From: Anaerolineae bacterium | Lineage (GTDB): Bacteria > Chloroflexota > Anaerolineae > Promineifilales > Promineifilaceae | NCBI GenBank assembly: GCA_030425205.1 | Contig: JAUIAP010000044.1 | Location: 1-50,588 of the forward strand | DNA length: 50,588 nt | Direction: 5' to 3' | Part shown: in pieces, positions 36,208 through 45,171 of the stretch | How positions within the stretch are numbered: the stretch's first letter is position 1 | Layout: every line of letters begins with the position of its first letter | The notes under the pieces: generated by a model | Databases searched by the model: none | Told to the model about the DNA's origin: nothing | What the model saw: only the letters and a program-made list of their open reading frames with translations | Made by a program: the position numbers and the translations under genes

Positions 36208-37191
36208 ATGCTTGGATACATTCTCCGTCGAATCGCGATGGCTGTGCTGACCATCATCATCATCTCAATCGTCTCGTTCATCATCATTCAGCTCCCACCC
36301 GGTGACTATATCACCACCTATATTGGCGAAATGGCTGCATCAGGATCGGCCGTAACCGCTCAAGAGGCCGACAACTTGCGCGCGTCGTATGGACTTGACC
36401 AGCCGCTCTACGCGCAATACTGGCGTTGGATCAGCAAGATATTGCGCGGAGAATTTGGCGTTTCGCTCGCGTGGAATCGCCCCGTCATCGACGTGATTAT
36501 GGATCGTCTGCCGCTCACGATGGTGCTGAACATCTTTACCATCACCGTAACGTGGATGCTCGCCTTGCCGATTGGTATCTACTCCGCCGTGCGGCAATAC
36601 TCATTTGGCGACTACGCATTTACCTTCATCGCCTTTTTGGGTCAGGCAACCCCCGCCTTTCTGATCGCGCTCGTCGCCATGTATGTCGGCTTTGTGCTGT
36701 TTGACGCGCCCATCGGGGGTCTATTCTCGCCCGAATATCTCAATGCGCCATGGAGTGTCGGCCGAGTCTGGGACATGCTCAAACATCTTGTCCTGCCCGT
36801 GATGATTCTAGGGTTGGCGGGTGTCGCCCAGTCTACGCGCGTTATGCGGGCGACGCTGCTGGACGAGATTAAGAAGCCGTATGTCGATACGGCGCGTGTC
36901 AAAGGGTTATCCGAAATGCGGCTCATTCTCAAATACCCCGTGCGCGTCGCGCTCATCCCATTTGTCAGCACGATTGGCTATGTCTTTCCTTACTTGGTTT
37001 CTGGCTCGGTCATCGTCGCCTTGGTGTTGGGGTTGCCGACGTTGGGGCCGCTGCTTTTAAGCGCGTTGGTTGCACAAGATATGTTTTTGGCGGGTGCAAT
37101 TGTGTTGATTCTCGGCATTCTGACAGTCATCGGCACATTGATCTCTGATCTATTACTTGTCGTTCTCGATCCGCGCATTCGTTTGGAGTAA
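36208..37191 (+). CDS. ABC importer permease 1 (DppB/OppB type)
   Basis: This 327-residue protein has six predicted membrane segments, the first at MLGYILRRIAMAVLTIIIIS. FGVSLAWNRPVIDVI and the cytoplasmic coupling loop (TRVMRATLLDEIKKPYVDTARVKG, ~220) are typical of DppB-type subunits. I use ATG 36208 (preceded by GCGAGGAA), since the in-frame ATG at 36127 lies in the hairpin repeat. With the next three genes it forms the importer fed by the 33964 lipoprotein. Confidence 0.9.
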   Translation: MLGYILRRIAMAVLTIIIISIVSFIIIQLPPGDYITTYIGEMAASGSAVTAQEADNLRASYGLDQPLYAQYWRWISKILRGEFGVSLAWNRPVIDVIMDRLPLTMVLNIFTITVTWMLALPIGIYSAVRQYSFGDYAFTFIAFLGQATPAFLIALVAMYVGFVLFDAPIGGLFSPEYLNAPWSVGRVWDMLKHLVLPVMILGLAGVAQSTRVMRATLLDEIKKPYVDTARVKGLSEMRLILKYPVRVALIPFVSTIGYVFPYLVSGSVIVALVLGLPTLGPLLLSALVAQDMFLAGAIVLILGILTVIGTLISDLLLVVLDPRIRLE

Positions 37192-37195
37192 CCAC

Positions 37196-38329
37196 ATGAT
37201 TCAACAAACTGAAATAGAACGACCGGACAATGCGGGCGTGGACGAAAAAATTCAGGTCGCTGGACAGTGGCAACTGACATGGTGGCGTTTTCGCAAACAT
37301 CGGCTCGCCATGATCAGCATGGTGGTCGTCGGCTTGTTCTACATGATCGTTCCCACCGCTGACTTCTTTGCCTACTCAGACCCAGAAGCGTCTGATGCGT
37401 ATCGCGCCCTGATTCCGCCACAAAAAGTGCATTGGTTGGAAAACGGCCGATTGCGCCCACACGTTTACGCATTGGAAAGTGAACGTGATCCAATCACCTT
37501 TCAAAGAGTCTATGAGGTCAATCCCGATGAGAAACGCTACCTCGACTTCTTTGCGGCGGGTTACACTTACAAATTCTTGGGTCTATTTCCCACTGACGTC
37601 CATCTCTTGGGTGTGCAAGATGCCGCCGCTGAAGAGACACTCTACCTTCTCGGCACCGATGATCAGGGACGTGATTTCTGGTCACGGATTTTCGTCGCCA
37701 CACGCACCTCGCTCACCGTCGGCTTGGTGGGGGTCATCATCAGCCTGTTTCTCGGGGTGACGCTCGGCGGAATATCGGGCTATTACGGCGGCATCATTGA
37801 TACGGTCATTCAACGAGTGATCGAAGTGTTGCAGTCGATTCCCACAATCCCACTCTGGATGGGGTTAGCGGCTGCCCTGCCGCACACTTGGGATGTTGTC
37901 ATGGTCTACTTTGCGATCACCATCATCATTTCACTGATTGGCTGGACGGAGATTGCGCGGGTTGTGCGCGGGCAGATGATGTCGCTGCGCAAGCAAGATT
38001 TTGTTGTGGCGGCCGAACTGATTGGATGCAGCCAAATGCGGATCATCATGCGCCACATGATCCCCGTCACGTTCAGCTTCATCATCGCCGCAGCGACGTT
38101 AGCGATTCCGCGCATGATCGTGAGCGAGACGGCGTTGAGCTTTTTAGGGCTGGGGTTGCGCCCCCCCGCCATCAGCTGGGGCGTACTGTTGCGGAGCGCA
38201 CAAAACGTGCATACGGTCGCCAATTCTCCTTGGCTGCTCTTGACCGTCATTCCAGTTGTGCTGGTGGTTCTGGGCTGCAACTTTATGGGTGATGGATTAC
38301 GCGATGCGGCCGATCCCTATTCAAATTAG
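37196..38329 (+). CDS. ABC importer permease 2 (DppC/OppC type)
   Basis: This 377-residue protein starts at ATG 37196, 4 bp after the previous stop, with GGAG inside the preceding gene's end. The N-terminal cytoplasmic region and TM1 (MISMVVVGLFYMIVPTADF) precede an enlarged extracytoplasmic insertion (~60-145) with the LLGTDDQGRDFWSRI signature. Then come five membrane segments and the coupling loop MSLRKQDFVVAAELIGCS. The insertion makes it longer than E. coli DppC (~300); the large-solute subfamily shares this. Confidence 0.9.
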   Translation: MIQQTEIERPDNAGVDEKIQVAGQWQLTWWRFRKHRLAMISMVVVGLFYMIVPTADFFAYSDPEASDAYRALIPPQKVHWLENGRLRPHVYALESERDPITFQRVYEVNPDEKRYLDFFAAGYTYKFLGLFPTDVHLLGVQDAAAEETLYLLGTDDQGRDFWSRIFVATRTSLTVGLVGVIISLFLGVTLGGISGYYGGIIDTVIQRVIEVLQSIPTIPLWMGLAAALPHTWDVVMVYFAITIIISLIGWTEIARVVRGQMMSLRKQDFVVAAELIGCSQMRIIMRHMIPVTFSFIIAAATLAIPRMIVSETALSFLGLGLRPPAISWGVLLRSAQNVHTVANSPWLLLTVIPVVLVVLGCNFMGDGLRDAADPYSN

Positions 38330-38385
38330 TATGCAAACTATCTGTACAACGATTTGCCAAATCGCCGTACAGCCGAAACTGAATT

Positions 38386-39411
38386 ATGAATGAAAATAAT
38401 CAAGAGCCGTTGCTAGAGGTCGTTGGACTCAATACGCACTTCTTTCTTGAAGAAGGCGTGGTCAAGGCGGTCGATGGGGTCAATTTGACCATTCGGCGCG
38501 GGCAGACCGTTGGCATCGTTGGCGAAAGCGGCTGTGGCAAATCTGTTACCGCTCGCTCGATATTGGGAATCGTGCCATCGCCGGGTAAGACCGTAAGCGG
38601 TGAAGTTATCTTCTATGATGAAGAGACAGCCCCAAATGGTGAATCGAAACAGCCCGTCAACCTCTTGGAACTCGACCCTAAAGGGAAAGAGATCCGACGC
38701 ATTCGCGGCAAGAAAATTTCGATGATCTTTCAGGAGCCGATGACCTCGCTCAGTCCCGTGCATAAGATTGGTAGCCAGATCATCGAAACCATCATCCTGC
38801 ACCAAAAACTATCAAAAGCGCAGGCGAGGGAGCAGGCGGCCGAGATTCTGGGGCGCGTAGGTCTTTCGCAACCGTTTGAATTACTCAATCGCTACCCGCA
38901 CGAGCTGTCGGGCGGGATGCGCCAGCGGGTCATGATTGCGATGGCGTTGTCGTGTCACCCAAGCCTTTTGATCGCCGATGAGCCGACGACCGCCCTCGAT
39001 GTGACGACCGAAGCGCAGATATTGCGGCTGATGCGTTCGCTGCAAGCAGAACTCGGCATGGCGATTATGTACATTACGCACAACTTGGGGGTCGTTGCCC
39101 AAATGACGGATTACGTCATCGTGATGTACTTGGGCAAAGTGGTGGAAGAAACGGATGTCGATACGCTCTTCTTCGACCCGAAACACCCCTATACTAAAGC
39201 ACTGCTGCGCTCGATTCCGCGTCTCGGCGCGAGTCAGGGACAACCGCTGGAGGTGATTCACGGCTCTGTGCCTGATCCCTACAACAAGCCCTCTGGCTGC
39301 CCCTTTCACCCGCGCTGTCCAGAGCGCATTGAGGGTGTTTGTAATACGCAAGTTCCCGAAGTTATCGAAGTTAAGCCGGGCCACCGTGTTCGCTGCCACC
39401 TGTATGTCTAA
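38386..39411 (+). CDS. ABC importer ATPase 1 (DppD/OppD type)
   Basis: This 341-residue protein has Walker A GESGCGKS, Q-loop FQEPMTSLSP, signature LSGGMRQR, Walker B LLIADEPTTALD and switch His (YITHNLG). The C-terminal oligopeptide-type extension has the Cys motif PSGCPFHPRCPERIEGVC, which in related ATPases holds an iron-sulfur cluster. It pairs with the next gene. Confidence 0.92.
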   Translation: MNENNQEPLLEVVGLNTHFFLEEGVVKAVDGVNLTIRRGQTVGIVGESGCGKSVTARSILGIVPSPGKTVSGEVIFYDEETAPNGESKQPVNLLELDPKGKEIRRIRGKKISMIFQEPMTSLSPVHKIGSQIIETIILHQKLSKAQAREQAAEILGRVGLSQPFELLNRYPHELSGGMRQRVMIAMALSCHPSLLIADEPTTALDVTTEAQILRLMRSLQAELGMAIMYITHNLGVVAQMTDYVIVMYLGKVVEETDVDTLFFDPKHPYTKALLRSIPRLGASQGQPLEVIHGSVPDPYNKPSGCPFHPRCPERIEGVCNTQVPEVIEVKPGHRVRCHLYV

Positions 39412-39438
39412 AACGTCCCCGATTGGATAGGATTCAAT

Positions 39439-40491
39439 ATGAACAACAACGCCGTAAAGAAGGAGCATTTGCTCGAAATTAAGAACCTCCGCAAACACTT
39501 TCCAATTCGGAGTGGATTCCTGCAACGACAAACGAAGCTTGTAAAAGCTGTCGATGATGTCAGTTTTTTTGTTGAAAAAGGGGAGACGCTGGGGCTGGTT
39601 GGTGAAAGCGGATGTGGCAAAACGACGACGGGGCGCATGATTTTGCGAGCATTGCAACCCACTAGCGGTGAGATTTGGTTTGAAGATGCCAACCTCGGCC
39701 GAGTTGATGTCGCAAAGCTAGATCGCCGTCAGCTAAAGCATGTGCGTCGCAACATGCAGATGATCTTTCAAGACCCGTATGCGTCGCTCAATCCGCGCAT
39801 GACGCTGCTACAGATCATCGGTGAACCGCTCTTGGTTCATGGTCTCGCCAACAGCAAAGAGCGTGAAGAAAAGGTGGGAGAGCTGCTGGAGGCAGTCGGG
39901 TTGCGACCGGAATATATGAATCGTTATCCGCACGCCTTTAGCGGTGGACAACGCCAACGGATCGGCATTGCCAGAGCGTTGACGACACAGCCAGAGCTGT
40001 TGGTTTGTGACGAGGCGGTATCGGCACTTGATGTCTCCGTGCAGGCACAAATTCTAAATTTGCTGCAAAAGCTGCAACGGGAATTTGGATTGACCTATCT
40101 GTTTATCGCCCACGATCTGAGCGTGATTGAGCATATTAGCGACCGCGTGGCGGTCATGTATGTTGGGAAACTGGTCGAAACGGCAAAAACGGCCGATCTC
40201 TACGCCAGACCAAGACACCCCTATACAGAAGCCCTGCTCTCGGCCGTTCCACGCCCCAACCCGCGCGCACGCACTGAGCCGATTATCCTGTCCAGCGAAA
40301 TTGCCAATCCCGCCAATCCGCCAACTGGCTGCTACTTTCATCCACGCTGCCGCTATAAGACGGCGATTTGTGAGACGGAGCAGCCGCCGCTCGAAGAGGT
40401 TGCCCCCAACCATTTTGTGCGCTGCCATCATGCGAAGGATTTGGAGCTGATGGGGACTGGTGAGATGGCTAATGGGGTTGTTGCTCAATAA
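39439..40491 (+). CDS. ABC importer ATPase 2 (DppF/OppF type)
   Basis: This 350-residue protein has Walker A GESGCGKTT, Q-loop FQDPYASLNPRM, signature FSGGQRQR, Walker B LLVCDEAVSALD and switch His FIAHDLS. The Cys motif is PPTGCYFHPRCRYKTAIC. Walker B ends DEAVSALD instead of DEPTSALD, a common OppF variant. It lies 27 bp after its partner and completes the importer. Confidence 0.92.
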   Translation: MNNNAVKKEHLLEIKNLRKHFPIRSGFLQRQTKLVKAVDDVSFFVEKGETLGLVGESGCGKTTTGRMILRALQPTSGEIWFEDANLGRVDVAKLDRRQLKHVRRNMQMIFQDPYASLNPRMTLLQIIGEPLLVHGLANSKEREEKVGELLEAVGLRPEYMNRYPHAFSGGQRQRIGIARALTTQPELLVCDEAVSALDVSVQAQILNLLQKLQREFGLTYLFIAHDLSVIEHISDRVAVMYVGKLVETAKTADLYARPRHPYTEALLSAVPRPNPRARTEPIILSSEIANPANPPTGCYFHPRCRYKTAICETEQPPLEEVAPNHFVRCHHAKDLELMGTGEMANGVVAQ

Positions 40492-40493
40492 AA

Positions 40494-40608
40494 AATCCTG
40501 CGGTTAAAACCGAAGGCTGGTACGCCAAAGTGCGTTAAAACGCACTGGGGAGACAACGTATTTTGGGGTGTTTTGCATATCAGCCTGTGGTTTTACGCAC
40601 ATAGATTT
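40494..40608. repeat. Small inverted-repeat element, copy 2
   Basis: This copy starts AATCCTGCGGTTAAAACCGA at 40494. It has the internal hairpin AGTGCGTT/AACGCACT (40530-40547) and a decayed right end (GCCTGTGGTTTTACGCACAT, 40583-40602). It is more diverged than copies 1 and 3 and begins 3 bp after the ATPase stop. Confidence 0.6.
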
Positions 40609-40731
40609 AGCACAAGTTTAGACACTCAAGAATATAAAGGATGACAGACCTTAGACGATAGTCCTACGCAATCGTCTATTGGCGGTCGTCTATCGTCATG
40701 CGGCAAAACCGCTGTTACACAGGAGTTCAAA

Positions 40732-41841
40732 ATGAATTTATCTGAAGAAGTGAAATCGAAATTATTGTCCGTTGCCCATACGCTGATCGATCAAGATAGC
40801 GCACGTGTGATTGTTGAGCCACAGGAACGTAGCTCTGGCTTTTGGTTTGGTGGTGGCAATATGGTGATGGATGCGTCTGGCAATTTGGTTGTAATCGGCC
40901 GATATCGGAACTTTGGCGACTCGCGCACCGGTCTTGGACGCGGGCAACGAGGATTGGAACTGGCTATCTTTCAGTCATCAGATGGCGGCCAGACATTTGA
41001 AAAGGTATTGAGTCTCGATAAAGTTGATTTAGGAACGGAAACCACGCCGGTGCTTTCTATTGAAGGGACAGCCCTACATTTGACAAGTGAGGGGGTTACA
41101 CTGTTTGTTTCGACAGAAAAGGCAGATCTTTCTTACCCAGCTCACTATGCTGAGTTTCAAAAGCCCGGCACTGGCGTTTGGAGCATCGATATGATCCAAG
41201 CCAAAAGCATTGCGGAGTTGGCATCGGCTCCTATTAAACCCCTGCTGGCCTGCGACGATCCGCGCTGGCTGCATGTCAAAGACCCCTTTGTGTACGAGAA
41301 TGCCAACCATGATCTGATCTTAGGGTTTGTGACCCATCCATTCTCATGGGCGAGTGCGAACGCTGGCTACATGGTTCGTTGTGCAGGCGCAGACAGATTT
41401 TCTGACCCCGTTTACGACTACTTTCCGCGTGGCTTTAGTTGGGATGTGGCGATTAGTCGGTTGACGGCCTACATGCAGGTTCCGAGCGTGGGCGTCATGT
41501 CTGGGTTGCCCGCCTACACGCTCGCATTCTACGATGGGGGTGAGTCGATGCGTGACTTGGATGAACACAAGGCTGCGGCAACCAGACCGCGCGGCTACTC
41601 CTGCGAAGAGCTGGGCGGTGTGGCGGTGTGTGATGTGACGGGGATGGGTGCGTTTGACCGTTTATCAACGGAACTCCCCGCCTTTGTGTCGCCAAATGGG
41701 ACGGGTTGTAGCCGCTATGTGGACATTCTTGAAACAGAGGCGGGATATTTTGCCACTTGGCAACAATCGCAAGCGGACGGTTCGCAACCGTTGGTCATGA
41801 ACTTTGTGAGTAAAGAGCAGGTGGAAAAGCTGCTCGCATAG
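40732..41841 (+). CDS. Asp-box beta-propeller protein (sialidase-like fold)
   Basis: This 369-residue protein has a clear Asp-box (SSDGGQTFEKV, ~81-91) plus FWFGGGNMVMDASGNLVVIGRYR and repeated beta-strand patterns with internal WxxDVA and RWLHVKDPFVY segments. These suggest a five-bladed propeller of the sialidase/GH43-like kind. No signal peptide, so cytoplasmic. CAGGAG lies 7 nt before ATG 40732. As the last gene of the uronide locus it may cleave or bind the residual oligosaccharide, but I do not recognise a numbered GH or PL family. Confidence 0.55.
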   Translation: MNLSEEVKSKLLSVAHTLIDQDSARVIVEPQERSSGFWFGGGNMVMDASGNLVVIGRYRNFGDSRTGLGRGQRGLELAIFQSSDGGQTFEKVLSLDKVDLGTETTPVLSIEGTALHLTSEGVTLFVSTEKADLSYPAHYAEFQKPGTGVWSIDMIQAKSIAELASAPIKPLLACDDPRWLHVKDPFVYENANHDLILGFVTHPFSWASANAGYMVRCAGADRFSDPVYDYFPRGFSWDVAISRLTAYMQVPSVGVMSGLPAYTLAFYDGGESMRDLDEHKAAATRPRGYSCEELGGVAVCDVTGMGAFDRLSTELPAFVSPNGTGCSRYVDILETEAGYFATWQQSQADGSQPLVMNFVSKEQVEKLLA

Positions 41842-41877
41842 GATTTTTGGCGCGTTCGCCTGAAGAAACGACCAGAT

Positions 41878-41909
41878 AACGGCAACATCAATGGAGCGTG
41901 TTGCCGTTT
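41878..41909 (+). terminator. Hairpin terminator ending the uronide locus
   Basis: Arms AACGGCAACA (41878-41887) and TGTTGCCGTT (41899-41908) pair over 11 nt. The T-tail is short, but it lies 37 bp past the last gene and ahead of a new promoter. Confidence 0.6.
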
Positions 41910-41952
41910 GCACCTTCGCTGGGAATCTAGTGAGACGCATCCCCCTTCCACC

Positions 41953-42017
41953 TTCACAAAATCAACTGCAAATCCAAACAACCTCTTCACAGAATCTGAA
42001 TAACTGACTGCTATGCT
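41953..42017 (+). promoter_or_regulatory. Promoter with five tandem 11-bp response-regulator boxes
   Basis: TC dinucleotides ending each unit fall at 41962, 41973, 41984 and 41995, exactly 11 bp apart. The units are TTCACAAAATC, AACTGCAAATC, CAAACAACCTC, TTCACAGAATC and TGAATAACTGA. A -10-like TATGCT follows at 42012-42017. OmpR/PhoB-family regulators bind 11-bp direct repeats. Confidence 0.7.
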
Positions 42018-42104
42018 TTCAACTGTTGGCAAAACGGATTGACTTGAACTGCCAACATCAACTTTAATGGACGACTAGATTGCGATAATCTAGCTGTCAA
42101 GATT

Positions 42105-42944
42105 ATGGAGCATACGGTTATGAACACAAATTCTCTTTATCGAAAAATGCTGATGGGAATTGGCTTGTTGGCCGCCCTGTTTGTGCTTGGTGGTGCATTT
42201 GCGTTTTCATCGGCACCCGCTGCTGCGCAGGTGGAAGAATCGGCCGATTCAGCCGCTGACGCAGAATCGCCATCCAGAAAACGCGGGCGGCGCGGTGGAC
42301 TCTTTGCTGACCGCACCACCATCAACGAGGCGATTGCCGACGCACTCGGTATCACGGTCGAAGAGCTTGAAGCAGCCTATGCAGACGGCACGCACTGGCA
42401 AACATTAGCCGATGAGCTTGGTCTAGATGCTGCGACAGTGCAGGCCGCAATCAATGACGCAATTGAAGCGGGAATCGCGGCCGCAGTTGAAGACGGCACG
42501 CTGACACAAGAAGAGGCCGACGCGCTGCTTGAACGTATGGCGTTGCATGAGCTGGCGCAGACGATTGTTGATCGTGATGTCATTCGTGCCGCGATTGCCG
42601 ACGCGCTCGGCGTGACGACGGACGAACTGGAAGCGGCCAAAGAGGCAGGCACGTTGCGCGAGCTGGTCGAAGCATCAGGCGTGATCCGTGAAGCGTTGCG
42701 CGAGGCGGTACAAGCAGCACGTCAGCAGCAAATCGAGCAGGCCGTTGCTGATGGCTTGATCACACAAGAGCAAGCCGATCAGCTACTCGAAGGTCGCATC
42801 GGTCGTGGTTTCGGCCGAGGTGGTCTTCGCGGGCATGGCTTCCCCGGTCTGGGTAGTGGGACACGCCCCGATGGACAGGGGTTCGGCGGTCCTGGTCGTT
42901 TCAATCGCTCGACACCCCCTGTGGTAGACACGATCGACGCTTAA
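42105..42944 (+). CDS. Exported alpha-helical repeat protein beside the two-component system
   Basis: This 279-residue protein has a signal peptide ending near APAAAQV (a second in-frame ATG at 42120 may be the true start). Two long helical repeats carry TTINEAIADALGITVEELEA and DVIRAAIADALGVTTDELEA, each followed by DGTLTQEEADALLER or DGLITQEQADQLLEG. The tail is Gly/Arg-rich. It is a paralogue of the minus gene at 26970-27704. It lies upstream of the response regulator, and both promoters share 11-bp boxes, so it is probably an output or accessory sensor of that system. Spy/CpxP-like proteins have a similar place in other systems, but no homology is claimed. Confidence 0.7.
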   Translation: MEHTVMNTNSLYRKMLMGIGLLAALFVLGGAFAFSSAPAAAQVEESADSAADAESPSRKRGRRGGLFADRTTINEAIADALGITVEELEAAYADGTHWQTLADELGLDAATVQAAINDAIEAGIAAAVEDGTLTQEEADALLERMALHELAQTIVDRDVIRAAIADALGVTTDELEAAKEAGTLRELVEASGVIREALREAVQAARQQQIEQAVADGLITQEQADQLLEGRIGRGFGRGGLRGHGFPGLGSGTRPDGQGFGGPGRFNRSTPPVVDTIDA

Positions 42945-42969
42945 CGTACATGGCATGGAATGCAAAAGG

Positions 42970-43001
42970 CACGGCTGAAAGATCTTCAGCCGTGTTTTCT
43001 T
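42970..43001 (+). terminator. Rho-independent terminator
   Basis: A perfect 10-bp stem CACGGCTGAA (42970-42979)/TTCAGCCGTG (42985-42994) with a 5-nt loop is followed by TTTTCTT. It separates the helical-repeat gene from the response-regulator promoter. Confidence 0.85.
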
Positions 43002-43016
43002 ATTGCAATGCAATTT

Positions 43017-43080
43017 CTTCGGAAATCCAAACAGAGTCTTTGGCAACTCTTCACACTTTCTGAATAACAATCTTTATAAT
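43017..43080 (+). promoter_or_regulatory. Autoregulatory promoter of the response regulator, possibly leaderless
   Basis: TC pairs at 43026, 43037, 43048 and 43059 mark 11-bp units (CAAACAGAGTC, TTTGGCAACTC, TTCACACTTTC, then TGAATAAC). A consensus TATAAT at 43075-43080 lies only 7 bp before ATG 43088, so the mRNA should begin at or next to the start codon. Confidence 0.7.
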
Positions 43081-43087
43081 GTAGGCT

Positions 43088-43774
43088 ATGAAAACAATCC
43101 TAATCGTCGATGATGAGAGAAATCTGCGCGATATGCTGTCTGTCTATTTGGAGCAGGAGGGGTATCACGTTGTTGAGGCGGCAAACGGGCGCGAGGCGTT
43201 ATATGTGGCGCGTTATGAGAAACCCGCACTCGTCATCCTCGACTTGATGATGCCAGAAATGAGTGGCATTGAGTTTATGCGCCAGTTTCGCAAAGAGTCA
43301 GATACGCCCGTGATCATGCTGACAGCGAAAATTGAGGAGACGGACGAAGTGTTGGGGTTAGAGCTTGGCGCAGATGATTATGTGACAAAGCCGTTTGGCG
43401 TTCGGCCGCTGCTCGCCCGTGTCTCCTCCGTTTTGCGACGCACAGACAGAAGCGAAGCGGTGCAGGATACCATTCTGCGTGCAGGCGAGTTGACACTGGA
43501 TGTGGGTGGACGCATCGTTAAGCTGGCAGATGAAACGATTAATTTAACGCCGTCAGAGTTTGATTTGCTGTATGTGTTGATGTCTGCGCCGGGTCACGCA
43601 TTCTCGCGGATCGACCTGTTGGAGAAGATGTCTGGCGCGGCATTTGAGGGGTATGAGCGCACCATCGACGTACATGTGCGCAACCTACGCGCTAAAATTG
43701 AGCCACAGACCGACAAGCCGCGCTATGTGCAGACGGTTTATGGGATGGGGTATCGTTTTTCGCCCGATCTGTGA
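43088..43774 (+). CDS. OmpR/PhoB-family response regulator
   Basis: This 228-residue protein has a receiver domain (1-~120) with the acidic pair D8-D9, phospho-acceptor D52 (VILDLMMPE), Thr in MLTAKI and Lys in YVTKPFG. The C-terminal winged helix (~130-228) has NLTPSEFDLLYVL, RTIDVHVRNLRAKIE and VYGMGYRF. There is no Shine-Dalgarno, consistent with leaderless translation. It overlaps the kinase start by 4 nt (GTGA). It is expected to bind the 11-bp repeats at four promoters in this window, its own included. Confidence 0.93.
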   Translation: MKTILIVDDERNLRDMLSVYLEQEGYHVVEAANGREALYVARYEKPALVILDLMMPEMSGIEFMRQFRKESDTPVIMLTAKIEETDEVLGLELGADDYVTKPFGVRPLLARVSSVLRRTDRSEAVQDTILRAGELTLDVGGRIVKLADETINLTPSEFDLLYVLMSAPGHAFSRIDLLEKMSGAAFEGYERTIDVHVRNLRAKIEPQTDKPRYVQTVYGMGYRFSPDL

Positions 43775-45171
43775 TAACGTCGGGCAAAAGCCGCAACACG
43801 ACATTTCTTATGCACTCTCTGACCACCAAATTCACCCTCGCATTTCTGCTAATCGGCGTGTTAGGCGCGGGCTTGGTTGCGCTGCTGACGACGCGCAGCA
43901 TTCGTGCTGAGTTTGACCGCTTTGTGAATGAGACAAGCACAGAGCAAATCGCGACGCGATTAGAGACACTTTATGCGGAAAATGGTGGCTGGGATGGGAT
44001 AGAGGAGCCAACGCAAGAGTGGGTGCGTGGGGGGCAGCGCGTTTTGCTCGATGCGGATGGCAACGTCGTGTTGGGCAATCCGAATGCGGCCATGGGCCGT
44101 TTTGCCAGTGAGGTCACGTTGACCGTTGAGGAAGAGCATATCGGCACGTTGTTTATGCGCGTCGATCCCTTCGGTATGCAACCCAATCTTTTTCGGCCGT
44201 TTTCGGCCGAAGCACGCTTTCTCAACAATATGCGGCAGTCGGCCGTTGTGAGCGGCATTATTGCGGCAACCGTTGCGCTGGGGGTTGGCGTGCTGCTAAC
44301 GCGCGGACTGTTGCGCCCCATTCAGGCGTTGACAACGGCGACACACAAAATGGCGGCAGGCGAGTTTGGGGAACAAGTTGTCGTGCAGTCGCGGGATGAG
44401 GTGGGTCAATTGGCGACCGCCTTCAACCAGATGAGTCACGATCTCGCGGCTGCCAGCCAAAAGCGTAAGCAGCTAACGGCCGACATCGCCCACGACCTCC
44501 GTACACCGTTGAGCATTCTGCTAGGCTATATGGAAGGGTTGAAGGATGGCTCACTCAGTGGCTCACCCAAGATATACGACGTGATGTTCGCAGAGGCAAA
44601 GCATCTTGAACACCTGATCAAAGATTTACGCACGCTCTCGCTGGCTGAAACGGGCGCACTATCGCTCAACAAACGCGCCGTTGATCCCCGCGCACTATTG
44701 GAACGGACGGGATTGACCTATGCAATGCAGGCGCAACAACAGGGGGTCGCACTGCGGATCGACGCGCCGACGCAGTTGCCCTCTGTCAACGTGGATACAG
44801 AGCGCATCGCGCAGGTCTTGAACAATCTCGTCTCCAACGCACTGCACCACACCAAATCGGGCGAGATCGTGTTGCGTGCATCGGCCGAAAATGGACAGAT
44901 CGCTCTGCAAGTGCGCGATACAGGACAGGGGATTTCGGCCGATGCGCTGCCCCACATCTTCGACCGCTTCTATCGCTCCGATGCCTCACGCCAGCGCAAC
45001 GCCGACGGCACCGTTTCCTCTGGTCTCGGCTTGGCGATTGCCCACGCGCTGGTGCAGGCGCACGGCGGCCACATTCGCGTTGAATCTTGCACAACCGCGC
45101 CAAAAACTGGCACCACGTTCACCATTCAACTGCCCGCAAATCCAAACAACAACCAAATCAGTTCTTCATAA
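43771..45171 (+). CDS. Sensor histidine kinase (HAMP-HisKA-HATPase)
   Basis: This is 466 residues from GTG 43771; ATG 43810 (MHSLTTKFTLAFLLIG) is an alternative that starts directly at TM1. TM1 (~17-36) and TM2 (~155-178) flank a ~115-residue extracytoplasmic sensor. A HAMP domain follows, then the H-box IAHDLRTPLS, N-box NNLVSNALHHTKSG, G1 DTGQGIS, F-box FDRFYR and G2 GLGLAIAHAL. It controls the overlapping regulator. Given the downstream MacAB-like genes, an antimicrobial or envelope-stress signal is likely. Two octamers (44881, 44935) lie in the ATPase region. Confidence 0.93.
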   Translation: MITSGKSRNTTFLMHSLTTKFTLAFLLIGVLGAGLVALLTTRSIRAEFDRFVNETSTEQIATRLETLYAENGGWDGIEEPTQEWVRGGQRVLLDADGNVVLGNPNAAMGRFASEVTLTVEEEHIGTLFMRVDPFGMQPNLFRPFSAEARFLNNMRQSAVVSGIIAATVALGVGVLLTRGLLRPIQALTTATHKMAAGEFGEQVVVQSRDEVGQLATAFNQMSHDLAAASQKRKQLTADIAHDLRTPLSILLGYMEGLKDGSLSGSPKIYDVMFAEAKHLEHLIKDLRTLSLAETGALSLNKRAVDPRALLERTGLTYAMQAQQQGVALRIDAPTQLPSVNVDTERIAQVLNNLVSNALHHTKSGEIVLRASAENGQIALQVRDTGQGISADALPHIFDRFYRSDASRQRNADGTVSSGLGLAIAHALVQAHGGHIRVESCTTAPKTGTTFTIQLPANPNNNQISSS

